Notes under the pieces: model-generated | The model's input: the letters and a program-made list of their open reading frames with translations, nothing else | What the model was told of the DNA's origin: nothing | The model's database searches: none | Shown: positions 1-6,935 of the stretch, piece after piece | Numbering within the stretch: the first letter of the stretch is position 1 | How the letters are laid out: each line of letters opens with the position of its first letter | Program-made: the position numbers and the translations under genes | Assembly: GCA_014379045.1 (NCBI GenBank) | Contig: JACMMK010000034.1 | Span: 1 to 15,757 of the forward strand | DNA length: 15,757 nt | Direction: 5' to 3' | DNA from: Burkholderiales bacterium | GTDB lineage: Bacteria > Pseudomonadota > Gammaproteobacteria > Burkholderiales > CAIKXV01

Positions 1-680
1 CACGCGCAGTCGCGGGCGCACTGCCGGCGGGAAGCGTGCGCGCACGCCTGCCGCTGGTCGCCTCGCTCGCCGCGCCCCAGTCGCGACGCGTTGCGCAGCA
101 TTCGCTGCAAAGCCATATCCTCATCGGCACACCCGCCGCGAGCCGCAGCGACCCGGATTTCTTCGCGATGCTGGTGGGCAACCAGGTGCTCGGTGGGGGC
201 GGGTTCGCGTCGCGCCTGACCACCGAAGTGCGCGAGAAGCGCGGCTTCGCGTACAGCGTGTTCAGTTCGGTGCAACCGTGGCTCGAACGCGGGCCGTTCC
301 AGATCGCGTTGCAGACGCGCAAGGATCAGGCCGATGAAGCGCTCGCGGTGGTACGCGGCGTGCTGGACGAGTTCCTCGCGAAGGGTCCGACCGACGTCGA
401 ACTCGGCAATGCGCGACGCAACCTGATCAACGGGTTTCCGCTGCGCATCGATACCAACCGCGAAGTGCTCGACCTGATCGCGATGATCGGCTTCTACGAC
501 CTGCCGCCGGACTGGCTCACGCAGTGGACGAAGCAGATCGAGCGCGTGAATCGCGACGATGTCGTGCGGGCGTTTCGCCGGCTCGACCCCGAGCGGATGG
601 TGACCGTCGTCGTCGGCGCCCCCGACGAATCGGCGGTGCCGAATCCGAATCCCGCCGCGTCGCCGCCGCGGTTGCGCTGA
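1..680 (+). CDS. M16-family peptidase, C-terminal part (5' end outside window)
   Basis: The reading frame is open from the first bases (codons from position 3) to TGA at 678-680, so this is the last 225 codons of a longer gene. It matches the C-terminal domain of M16B zinc-peptidase-like proteins. The segment near 190-260 encodes GGGGFASRLTTEVREKRGFA, the glycine-rich loop followed by the R/Y-containing stretch typical of this domain. It ends in a Pro/Ala-rich tail. The HxxEH zinc motif would lie in the missing N-terminal half, so I cannot say whether this copy is catalytic. In proteobacteria two M16 genes often sit side by side, one with HxxEH and one without, and the second commonly precedes rsmD. 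I infer this is that second copy. Such proteins are usually periplasmic, but no signal peptide is visible here. The rsmD start lies 6 nt downstream, which suggests co-transcription. Confidence 0.85.
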   Translation, partial: RAVAGALPAGSVRARLPLVASLAAPQSRRVAQHSLQSHILIGTPAASRSDPDFFAMLVGNQVLGGGGFASRLTTEVREKRGFAYSVFSSVQPWLERGPFQIALQTRKDQADEALAVVRGVLDEFLAKGPTDVELGNARRNLINGFPLRIDTNREVLDLIAMIGFYDLPPDWLTQWTKQIERVNRDDVVRAFRRLDPERMVTVVVGAPDESAVPNPNPAASPPRLR

Positions 681-686
681 GGGCCG

Positions 687-1475
687 ATGGCTGCACGCGC
701 ACGATCGCAACGGGTACGGATCATCGGCGGACGCTGGCGTCGTCGACTGCTCGCGTTTCCGGCGCTCGACGATCTGCGGCCGACCCCCGACCGTGTGCGC
801 GAGACCGTGTTCAACTGGCTCGGTCAGGACCTCGACGGACTCGTCTGCCTCGATCTTTTCGCCGGCAGCGGCGCACTGGGCTTCGAAGCGGCATCGCGCG
901 GCGCGCGGCGCGTGGTGATGGTCGAACACGACCTGCGCGCGATCCGCGGGTTGGAGGCCAATCGCGACCTGCTGCTTCGAACGCCGCTCGACACGCCGCC
1001 CGACAAGCCGGGCGGCCCACGTCGCGATGCGCAGCCGGTCTTGCGTGACGCGCCGCCTATCCCACGTGATGCGCTGCCGATCCCACGTGATGCGCCGCGC
1101 ATCGAAATCGTGAAGGCCGATGTGCAGCGCTTCCTCGAACGCGAGGGCGAGCGCGCGCCCGGCGCCTACGACCTCGTGTTCGTCGACCCGCCGTATCGTC
1201 TCGAACTGCTGCCGACGCTGCTGCCGCGCCTCGTCGCATGCGTCGCGCCGGCGGGCCTGGTGTATGTCGAACAGCCCTGCGGTTCGGCATCGGTCACGGT
1301 CGAACCCGACGCGGCCTGGACGACGGTGCGTCGCGACCGCGCCGGCGCGGTCGACTACCGCCTGTTGAAGCTGGCCGCCGTACGCACCCTGCCCGCGCAG
1401 CCGGACGTCAATCCGGATACGCTGTCTCCGGAACCTTTCGACGATGCGCTTACCCATGAGGACGGCTCGCGATGA
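687..1475 (+). CDS. rsmD: 16S rRNA (guanine(966)-N2)-methyltransferase RsmD
   Basis: This enzyme transfers a methyl group from S-adenosylmethionine to N2 of G966 in 16S rRNA of the small ribosomal subunit. The N-terminal RIIGGRWRRR (residues 11-20), the SAM-binding motif DLFAGSGALGFEA (56-68), an acidic residue ending beta-2 (E80) and the catalytic FVDPPY motif (165-170) all fit the RsmD family. At 262 aa it is clearly longer than usual (about 190-200 aa). The extra length is a Pro/Arg/Asp-rich insertion at about 98-137 holding an RDAxPIP heptapeptide repeat, plus a C-terminal tail of about 28 residues after YRLLKLAAVRTL. The core motifs are intact, so activity is expected. The ATG at 687 lies 6 nt after the peptidase stop, with GAGGG overlapping that stop. 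The 3' end overlaps coaD by 4 nt (ATGA), so the two are probably translationally coupled. Confidence 0.93.
   Translation: MAARARSQRVRIIGGRWRRRLLAFPALDDLRPTPDRVRETVFNWLGQDLDGLVCLDLFAGSGALGFEAASRGARRVVMVEHDLRAIRGLEANRDLLLRTPLDTPPDKPGGPRRDAQPVLRDAPPIPRDALPIPRDAPRIEIVKADVQRFLEREGERAPGAYDLVFVDPPYRLELLPTLLPRLVACVAPAGLVYVEQPCGSASVTVEPDAAWTTVRRDRAGAVDYRLLKLAAVRTLPAQPDVNPDTLSPEPFDDALTHEDGSR
1023..1097 (+). repeat. 21-bp tandem repeat inside rsmD
   Basis: Units of 21 bp begin at 1023, 1044, 1065 and 1086. The middle two are nearly identical, the first is diverged, and the last matches over only about its first 12 bases. Being a multiple of three, the unit keeps the frame and encodes an RDAxPIP heptapeptide (residues about 113-137 of RsmD). 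It falls in the loop after the helix that follows motif II of the methyltransferase fold. The repeat looks like local slippage or duplication within the gene, not a mobile element. Confidence 0.85.
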
Positions 1476-1993
1476 TTACCGCCATCTACCCGGGCACGTT
1501 CGATCCGATGACCCTCGGCCACGAAGACCTCGCGCGCCGCGCCGCGAAGCTGTTCGACCGGGTAATTGTCGGCGTCGCCGACAGTCCCGGCAAACGCCCG
1601 TTCTTCACCCCGAGCGAGCGGGTGGGGCTCGCCGCCGACGTGATGAGCGGGGTGGCCAACGTGACCGTCACGCGCTTTTCCGGGCTGCTGACCGATTTCG
1701 TGCGCTCGCAGCAGTCGTGGGTGATCGTGCGCGGCCTGCGCGCGGTGTCCGATTTCGAGTACGAGTTCCAGCTCGCCGGCATGAATCGCAAGCTGTTCAG
1801 CGAGATCGAAACCGTGTTTCTCACGCCGTCTGACGCGTACATGTTCGTGTCCGCGACGCTGGTGCGCGAGATCGCGCTGATGGGCGGCGATATCGCCCAG
1901 TTCGTCAGCCCGCTGGTCGCCGAGCGGGTCGCCGAGAAACTGCGTGATGTGCGACCGGCGGGGCGCCCCCAGCGTCGGATCACCGATCAATGA
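1472..1993 (+). CDS. coaD: Phosphopantetheine adenylyltransferase CoaD
   Basis: CoaD makes dephospho-CoA from 4'-phosphopantetheine and ATP, the penultimate step of coenzyme A synthesis in the cytoplasm. The 173-aa protein is near the usual length of about 160. It has the nucleotidyltransferase motif GTFDPMTLGH (residues 8-17, with H17), K41, RGLRAVSDFEYE (87-98) and the second ATP-binding motif VSATLVRE (126-133), which replaces the more common ISSTxVR(E/K). These mark a complete bacterial-type PPAT. The basic tail after residue 160 is not conserved in the family. The ATG overlaps the rsmD stop as ATGA, and rsmD-coaD is a very common pair in proteobacteria. Confidence 0.96.
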   Translation: MITAIYPGTFDPMTLGHEDLARRAAKLFDRVIVGVADSPGKRPFFTPSERVGLAADVMSGVANVTVTRFSGLLTDFVRSQQSWVIVRGLRAVSDFEYEFQLAGMNRKLFSEIETVFLTPSDAYMFVSATLVREIALMGGDIAQFVSPLVAERVAEKLRDVRPAGRPQRRITDQ

Positions 1994-2033
1994 TCGGGTC
2001 GACGTACGCGTACCCAAGGTAGCGACTACAGTC

Positions 2034-2318
2034 ATGGCACTGATGATCACCGACGCCTGCATCAACTGCGATGTGTGCGAGCCCGAATGCCCGAACTCGG
2101 CGATCGCTCCGGGTGACGAGTACTACGTGATCGATCCGGCGCGCTGCACGCAGTGCGTCGGGCATTTCGATACACCGCAGTGCGTCGAGGTGTGCCCGGT
2201 CGACTGCATCCCGCTCGACCCGCAGCGCGTCGAAACCGCGGCACAGTTGCAGGCGAAATACGAGACGCTGCTGGTGCAGGGGATCGCGCGCCAGGCACAG
2301 GTGGTCGGACGCCGCTAG
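2034..2318 (+). CDS. YfhL-type 2[4Fe-4S] ferredoxin
   Basis: This 94-aa protein should carry two [4Fe-4S] clusters and act as a soluble low-potential electron carrier. The first cysteine set is C9-x2-C12-x2-C15-x3-C19-P. The second is C38-x2-C41-x8-C50-x3-C54-P, with an extra C58. The eight-residue loop between the second and third cysteines of cluster II, and the helical C-terminal extension, are hallmarks of the Allochromatium/YfhL ferredoxin type. I chose the ATG at 2034 over the frame's earlier ATG at 1944. It gives the standard N-terminus MALMITDACINC, has AAGGTAG at 2016-2022 upstream, and avoids a long overlap with coaD. The gene follows coaD by 40 nt and is often found next to it in betaproteobacteria; its electron partner is not shown by this context. 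Confidence 0.93.
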   Translation: MALMITDACINCDVCEPECPNSAIAPGDEYYVIDPARCTQCVGHFDTPQCVEVCPVDCIPLDPQRVETAAQLQAKYETLLVQGIARQAQVVGRR

Positions 2319-2342
2319 CGGCTCAGGCGAGGCAACGTCACC

Positions 2343-5027
2343 GTGGCCCGAACGCGCACATCCGTGACCCGGCCCGCGCCTGGCGCAGCCGTCGCGTTAC
2401 CGCCACCCGAAGCAGCGCACGGGCAGGATCGGAACAACTTCGTGCGCGTGCGCGGCGCGCGGGAACACAATCTGAAGAACATCGATGTCGACATACCGCG
2501 CAACGCGCTCGTGGTATTCAGCGGCGTGTCGGGTTCGGGCAAGTCGTCGCTCGCGTTCGGAACGCTCTATGCGGAGGCACAGCGGCGCTTCTTCGAGTCG
2601 GTGGCGCCCTACGCGCGCCGGCTGATTCAACAGGTGGGCGTGCCCGAGGTCGATACCATCGACGGCCTGCCTCCCGCGGTCGCGTTGCAACAGCAGCGCG
2701 GCACACCCAGCGTCAGGTCGTCCGTCGGCAGTGTCACGACGTTGTCGAGTCTGTTGCGCCTGCTCTATTCGCGCGCGGGCAGCTATCCGCCGGGGCAGCC
2801 GATGCTGTTCGCCGAAGATTTCTCGTCGAACACGGTCCAGGGCGCGTGTCCGGCCTGCCATGGTCTGGGGCGCGTGTTCACGGTCGCCGAGAAGACGTTG
2901 GTCCCCGATGATTCGTTGAGCATCCGCGATGGCGCGATCGCCGCATGGCCGCCTGCCTGGCACGGGCAGAATCTGCGCGACATACTGGTGAGCCTCGGCT
3001 ACGACGTCGATCGACCCTGGCGCGAACTGTCGGCGAAGGATCGCGAGTGGATACTCTTCACCGACGAGCAGCCGACCGCGCCGGTGTATGCGGGGTTCAC
3101 GCCAGCGCAGACGCGCGACGCGCTGCGACGCGGCCTCGAGCCGAGTTACCGCGGAACCTTCACCGGGGCGCGCAGGTACGTTCTGCACACGTTCGCGCAC
3201 ACCCAGAGCGCGCTGATGAAGAAGCGGGTCGCCCGCTACCTGGTCGGTGACACATGCAGTTCATGCCGCGGCAGGCGGCTCAAGCCCGAGGCCTTGGCGG
3301 TCGAGTTCGCCGGTTACGACATCGCTGCGATGTCGAGGATGCCGCTCGACCAGCTTGCCGTGGTGCTTCGACCCGCAGCCGAAGGCTTGCTCGTTCAGGA
3401 GTCTGGAAGCAACAGCGTCACGCGCACGGCAGCGCGTCGGGATCTCGAGCGCCGCGTAGCGGCAGGCGGTTCGGAACACAAGGCCGCAGCGGATGTACGA
3501 CGCACGCCGAACCTGTCGGAAGAAAAGCGGATCGCGGCGCAGCGGCTTGCGCACGGCGTTCTCGAACGCGTGGCCACACTCAACGACATGGGCCTGGGCT
3601 ACCTGTCGCTCGAGCGCAGCACGCCGACGCTGTCGGCCGGCGAACTGCAGCGCCTGCGCCTCGCGACGCAGATCCGAGCGAACCTGTTCGGCGTCGTGTA
3701 TGTGCTCGACGAACCGTCGGCCGGGTTGCATCCCGCGGATGGCGAAGCGCTGCTGCGTGCGCTCGATCAACTGAAGCGCGCGGGCAACTCGCTGTTCGTA
3801 GTCGAACACGATCTGGACATGATCCGCCGCGCCGACTGGATCGTCGACGTGGGCCCCGATGCGGGAGAGCAGGGTGGGCAGGTGCTCTACAGTGGTCCGC
3901 CACAGGGGTTGCGCGAGGTCGCTGCGTCGCATACGGGACGCTACCTGTTCGCGCCGCCCGGCCGCGTCGACGCAGCGCCGCGTCGGCCGGTCGGATGGTT
4001 GAAGCTGGAGGGCGTCACGCGCAACAACCTGCGCGATCTGGATGCCGAGTTTCCGCTCGGCGTGTTCACGGCCATCACCGGCGTGTCGGGTTCGGGGAAA
4101 TCGAGCCTCGTCGGGCAGGCGTTGATCGAGTTGGTGGTCGCTCATCTGGGACATGAACCCGACGCGCCGGACGAACACGGCGACGAAGTCGCGCCACGGA
4201 TCGCCAGCGCACCGAGCGGGCGCATTGTCGGCGGCGCCGACGCGATCAAGCGCCTGGTGCGCGTCGATCAGAAACCGATCGGACGCACGCCGCGGTCGAA
4301 CCTCGCGACCTACACCGGTCTGTTCGACGGCGTGCGCAGACTGTTCGCCGAGACCCCGGCAGCGCGCAGGAAACGCTATGACGCCGGCCGCTTCTCGTTC
4401 AACATGAGCAAGGGGCGCTGCGACACCTGCGAAGGCGAAGGCTTCGTCAGCGTGGAGCTGCATTTCATGCCGAGCGTGTACGCCCCGTGTCCGACGTGCC
4501 ACGGTGCCCGTTACAACGCGCAGACGCTCGCCGTCACCTACCGCGACAGGAATATCGCCGAGGTGCTGCGCATGACGGTCGATGAAGCCGCCGCGTTCTT
4601 CGTCGACGATGCTGCGGTATCCCGACCGCTCGCGTTGCTGCGCGAGATCGGCCTCGGTTATCTGCGGCTGGGGCAACCGGCGACCGAACTGTCGGGGGGC
4701 GAAGCGCAGCGGATCAAGCTCGCGACCGAACTGCAACGGATGCAGCGGGGTGCAACGCTCTATGTGCTGGATGAACCCACTACCGGCCTGCATCCCGCCG
4801 ATGTCGATCGGCTGATGGCGCAGCTGCGGTTCCTCGTCGAGGCCGGCAACACCGTGATCGTGGTCGAGCACGAGATGCGCATGGTCGCCGCTGCGGACTG
4901 GGTGATCGACCTTGGTCCGGGCGCGGGCGAGGCGGGAGGCCGCATCGTGGCGAGTGGCACGCCTGCCGATGTCGCTACGGGACGCGGGCCGACGGCACGT
5001 TACCTGGCGGCGGTACTGCGACGTTAG
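2343..5027 (+). CDS. uvrA2: Class 2 UvrA (UvrA2) excinuclease-like ABC ATPase
   Basis: This 894-aa protein is a soluble double ABC ATPase of the UvrA family, which binds damaged DNA. ABC domain I has Walker A GVSGSGKSSL (61-70), a zinc-type CPAC (169-172) paired with CSSC (305-308), signature LSAGELQRLRL (430-440), Walker B YVLDEP (453-458) and VEHD (487-490). Domain II has Walker A GVSGSGKSSL (580-589), a zinc finger C693-x2-C696-x19-C716-x2-C719, signature LSGGEAQRIKL (783-793), Walker B YVLDEP (807-812) and VEHE (841-844). The chain passes from the VGSVTTLSSLLRLLYSRAG segment straight to GACPAC, so the UvrB-binding domain of ordinary UvrA is absent. That defines class 2. UvrA2 proteins are linked to DNA-damage or DNA-binding-drug tolerance, not to canonical UvrB loading. 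There is an Ala/Pro-rich N-terminus of about 30 residues and a Ser/Arg/Ala-rich insertion at about 353-390. The GTG start at 2343 has AGGCGAGG about 10 nt upstream and lies 24 nt after the ferredoxin gene. Confidence 0.92.
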   Translation: MARTRTSVTRPAPGAAVALPPPEAAHGQDRNNFVRVRGAREHNLKNIDVDIPRNALVVFSGVSGSGKSSLAFGTLYAEAQRRFFESVAPYARRLIQQVGVPEVDTIDGLPPAVALQQQRGTPSVRSSVGSVTTLSSLLRLLYSRAGSYPPGQPMLFAEDFSSNTVQGACPACHGLGRVFTVAEKTLVPDDSLSIRDGAIAAWPPAWHGQNLRDILVSLGYDVDRPWRELSAKDREWILFTDEQPTAPVYAGFTPAQTRDALRRGLEPSYRGTFTGARRYVLHTFAHTQSALMKKRVARYLVGDTCSSCRGRRLKPEALAVEFAGYDIAAMSRMPLDQLAVVLRPAAEGLLVQESGSNSVTRTAARRDLERRVAAGGSEHKAAADVRRTPNLSEEKRIAAQRLAHGVLERVATLNDMGLGYLSLERSTPTLSAGELQRLRLATQIRANLFGVVYVLDEPSAGLHPADGEALLRALDQLKRAGNSLFVVEHDLDMIRRADWIVDVGPDAGEQGGQVLYSGPPQGLREVAASHTGRYLFAPPGRVDAAPRRPVGWLKLEGVTRNNLRDLDAEFPLGVFTAITGVSGSGKSSLVGQALIELVVAHLGHEPDAPDEHGDEVAPRIASAPSGRIVGGADAIKRLVRVDQKPIGRTPRSNLATYTGLFDGVRRLFAETPAARRKRYDAGRFSFNMSKGRCDTCEGEGFVSVELHFMPSVYAPCPTCHGARYNAQTLAVTYRDRNIAEVLRMTVDEAAAFFVDDAAVSRPLALLREIGLGYLRLGQPATELSGGEAQRIKLATELQRMQRGATLYVLDEPTTGLHPADVDRLMAQLRFLVEAGNTVIVVEHEMRMVAAADWVIDLGPGAGEAGGRIVASGTPADVATGRGPTARYLAAVLRR

Positions 5028-5124
5028 TCATGGAGCCCCGGCCCGCGCTTGCTGCTCGCGTGTTCGTCGCAGCGCCGTGAACGCAACGACGGGGCACGCT
5101 CGCCCAGAGCGGCTGCGCGACGGC

Positions 5125-5946
5125 TCAGGCGCGCTGACAGCGCACGCAATACCACGTCGACCGGTTGCCCTGCCAGATCGCGCGCACCGGCGCGCCGCAG
5201 CGCACGCACGGCAGCCCGTCACGCCCATAGACATTGAAGGTGTCCTGGAAGCTGCCTAGCTTGCCGTCGGCTGCGACGTAGTCGCGCAGGCTGCTGCCAC
5301 CGGCCTCGATCGCGCGCGCGAGGATCGTGCGCACCGCCTCGACGAGCCGCGCACAGCGCGCCGGCCCGAGGCGCGACGCTGACGTGCGCGGGTTGATCCG
5401 GGCCTCGAACAGCGCTTCGTTGGCGTAGATGTTGCCGACGCCGGCGACCACATGGCTGTCCATCAGCACGAGCTTGATCGCGGCACTGCGTCCGCGCAGC
5501 ACCCGGTAGAGATACGGTGCATCGAACGCGGCGGTCAACGGCTCCGGCCCGAGCGAGGCGAGCAGCGGGTGCACCGGTGCTCCCGCGGGCAGCCACAACA
5601 CTGCGCCGAACCGGCGCGGGTCGCGCAGACGGATCGAGAATCCGGTGGCGAGCACGATGTCGACATGATCGTGAATGGCCGGTGGCTCATCGTTCGCGAC
5701 GAGCCACAGTCTGCCCGACATCCCCAGATGCACGAGCAGATGACCGCGTCGTTCACAAGCGAACAGCAGGTACTTCGCGCGGCGTTCGATGGCATCGATT
5801 CGCGCGCCGGCGATCGCCGCTTCGAGCCCGGTGCTGACCGGCCAGCGCAGCGCCCGGTTGCGCACGATCGCCCGCTCGATGCGCGCATCCAGCACGCGTG
5901 CGACGAGGCCGCGACGCGTGGTCTCGACTTCGGGCAGTTCAGGCAT
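5125..5946 (-). CDS. mutM: Formamidopyrimidine-DNA glycosylase MutM (Fpg)
   Basis: MutM removes 8-oxoguanine and formamidopyrimidines from DNA and nicks the backbone by beta,delta-elimination. The 273-aa sequence is full length. It starts with PELPEVETTRRGL, in which P2 is the Schiff-base nucleophile and E3 the catalytic acid. K58 sits on the conserved lysine-bearing segment (ERRAKYLL). M76, R111 and F113 correspond to the base-flipping triad. The helix-two-turn-helix holds VVAGVGNIYANEALF (166-180). The C-terminal zinc finger is C247-x2-C250-x16-C267-x2-C270 with the DNA-contacting R262. It is the last gene of the - strand run, 51 nt after the DUF4340 gene, with no obvious Shine-Dalgarno close to its ATG. 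It converges with uvrA2 across 97 bp; there is only a weak 5-bp hairpin at 5097-5111 and no clear intrinsic terminator. Confidence 0.97.
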   Translation of the reverse strand: MPELPEVETTRRGLVARVLDARIERAIVRNRALRWPVSTGLEAAIAGARIDAIERRAKYLLFACERRGHLLVHLGMSGRLWLVANDEPPAIHDHVDIVLATGFSIRLRDPRRFGAVLWLPAGAPVHPLLASLGPEPLTAAFDAPYLYRVLRGRSAAIKLVLMDSHVVAGVGNIYANEALFEARINPRTSASRLGPARCARLVEAVRTILARAIEAGGSSLRDYVAADGKLGSFQDTFNVYGRDGLPCVRCGAPVRAIWQGNRSTWYCVRCQRA

Positions 5947-5997
5947 CGATCGCGCGCCGACGCAACTTTTCGCCGGTGGGAACGACGGCGGCGTCGC

Positions 5998-6840
5998 TCA
6001 GCGCCAGTTCGGTTCGAACATCCGGCGCGCGGTCTCGCGCGACAGGTGGTACTGCAGGCCCTCGTCTGCGCGGATCAGGATGTACTCGGGGTCGCGCGAG
6101 GCGAGGTTCACCGTCACCGACTTGCCGTCCTTCATGCGCACCAGTGCCTGGTCCTTCCCGGGCTTCAACTTCGCCGGTTCGGTCAAGGTTCCCGAGGCGA
6201 GTTTCCACTCGTCGATGAAACGGTTCAGGTCGTCCTGACTCGGGGTGATCGGCGGCTTCGGCGTTACCACCCAGTTGCCTTCGACCTGCTCGACCTTGAA
6301 GCGCGGCAGCTCGACCCCGACGATCTGCTGCTCGGGCGTCGTCCACAGCCGGTTGTCGGCCATGCGTTCGGGCTGCGGCGGGATTGCCTGGGCATACTGC
6401 GGGTTCACCATGTAGACGGCGTCGCCGGTCAGCACGTACTGCATCTTCAACATGCGGTTGAGGGTGCCGAACGTGAAGGTCTGCTGGTCGAGGATGACGG
6501 TGGCGAGCGGGGGCTCGAGTTCGAAGCGTGCCAGATCGGTGGCCGGCAGTTTTTCGATGCTGACTGCGCGCACCAGATCGGCCAGCCGGCGCGCCTCGAA
6601 GTTGTCGGCGCGCGCGCGAAACGGTGCAGTCAGGAACCATTGCTCACCGTCGCGTTCCATCACCACCGGCGTGCCCTTGCGCAGGCGCACTTCGACCCGC
6701 TTGATGTCTTCTGGCTTGAGCGTGGACAACCTGAACTCGGTCGGCTTCTCCTCGACCTTCTTTGGCTTGAAGTACAGGAACGCCGCGATGCCGGCGACGA
6801 GCAGCAACAGCATCGCGTTGAGCAGCAGACGGTTCTTCAC
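5998..6840 (-). CDS. DUF4340 membrane-anchored periplasmic protein
   Basis: This 280-aa protein has one N-terminal membrane segment (residues about 5-23) followed by basic residues and a long domain predicted to be periplasmic. It contains no cysteine, so it is not a lipoprotein. The soluble part resembles DUF4340 proteins, which are regularly encoded next to GldG-type ABC systems. Two stretches look like an internal duplication: about 46-94 (IKRVEV ... G.QWFLTAP ... ARRLADLV) and about 172-217 (QIVGVEL ... GNWVVTPKP ... LNRFIDEW). The start is GTG at 6838-6840, with AAGGGA 4 nt upstream. It follows the GldG-like gene by 91 nt, and that gap holds a short ORF that ends in a GTGA overlap with this start. 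Inferred role: extracytoplasmic partner of the GldAFG-like transporter. The biochemical function is unknown. Confidence 0.85.
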   Translation of the reverse strand: MKNRLLLNAMLLLLVAGIAAFLYFKPKKVEEKPTEFRLSTLKPEDIKRVEVRLRKGTPVVMERDGEQWFLTAPFRARADNFEARRLADLVRAVSIEKLPATDLARFELEPPLATVILDQQTFTFGTLNRMLKMQYVLTGDAVYMVNPQYAQAIPPQPERMADNRLWTTPEQQIVGVELPRFKVEQVEGNWVVTPKPPITPSQDDLNRFIDEWKLASGTLTEPAKLKPGKDQALVRMKDGKSVTVNLASRDPEYILIRADEGLQYHLSRETARRMFEPNWR

Positions 6841-6935
6841 GGGGTCCCTTCCGACGCAGACGAACGCAACCGGGTCTGCGGCGCTGTGCGTGCCGTCGAT
6901 CCGATCGCCGTCGCGCGACGCTTCATGCCGATCAT
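6837..6935 (-). CDS. Possible 32-aa coupling ORF between the GldG-like and DUF4340 genes
   Basis: On the - strand an ATG at 6935-6933 overlaps the TGA of the GldG-like gene (ATGA). Its frame runs 32 codons to a TGA at 6839-6837, which overlaps the GTG start of the DUF4340 gene (GTGA). The predicted peptide begins MIGMKRRATA, is basic and Ser/Thr/Arg-rich, has no cysteine or membrane segment, and is not a family I recognise. It could be a translated spacer that keeps ribosomes coupled across the gap, or chance openness in GC-rich DNA. A 7-bp inverted repeat (CGCAGAC at 6855-6861, GTCTGCG at 6874-6880) lies inside it. No independent Shine-Dalgarno is evident. Confidence 0.25.
   Translation of the reverse strand: MIGMKRRATAIGSTARTAPQTRLRSSASEGTP

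Noticed and set aside
2004..2013. 10-bp palindrome GTACGCGTAC between coaD and the ferredoxin gene
   Set aside because: Short palindromes like this are frequent by chance, and no promoter or second copy supports a function.
1944..2033. Upstream ATG at 1944 as start of the ferredoxin gene
   Set aside because: It would overlap coaD by 50 nt and add 30 residues before the conserved ferredoxin N-terminus. ATG 2034 has a ribosome site and the family start.
3261..4871. 536-codon open frame antisense to uvrA2
   Set aside because: It lies opposite a gene with a full set of conserved motifs, has an Arg/His/Gln-rich composition and shows no recognisable domain. Long antisense frames are normal in GC-rich DNA.
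5028..5124. Bidirectional terminator between uvrA2 and mutM
   Set aside because: Only a 5-bp stem (5097-5111) with no T-run on either strand was found; too weak to call.
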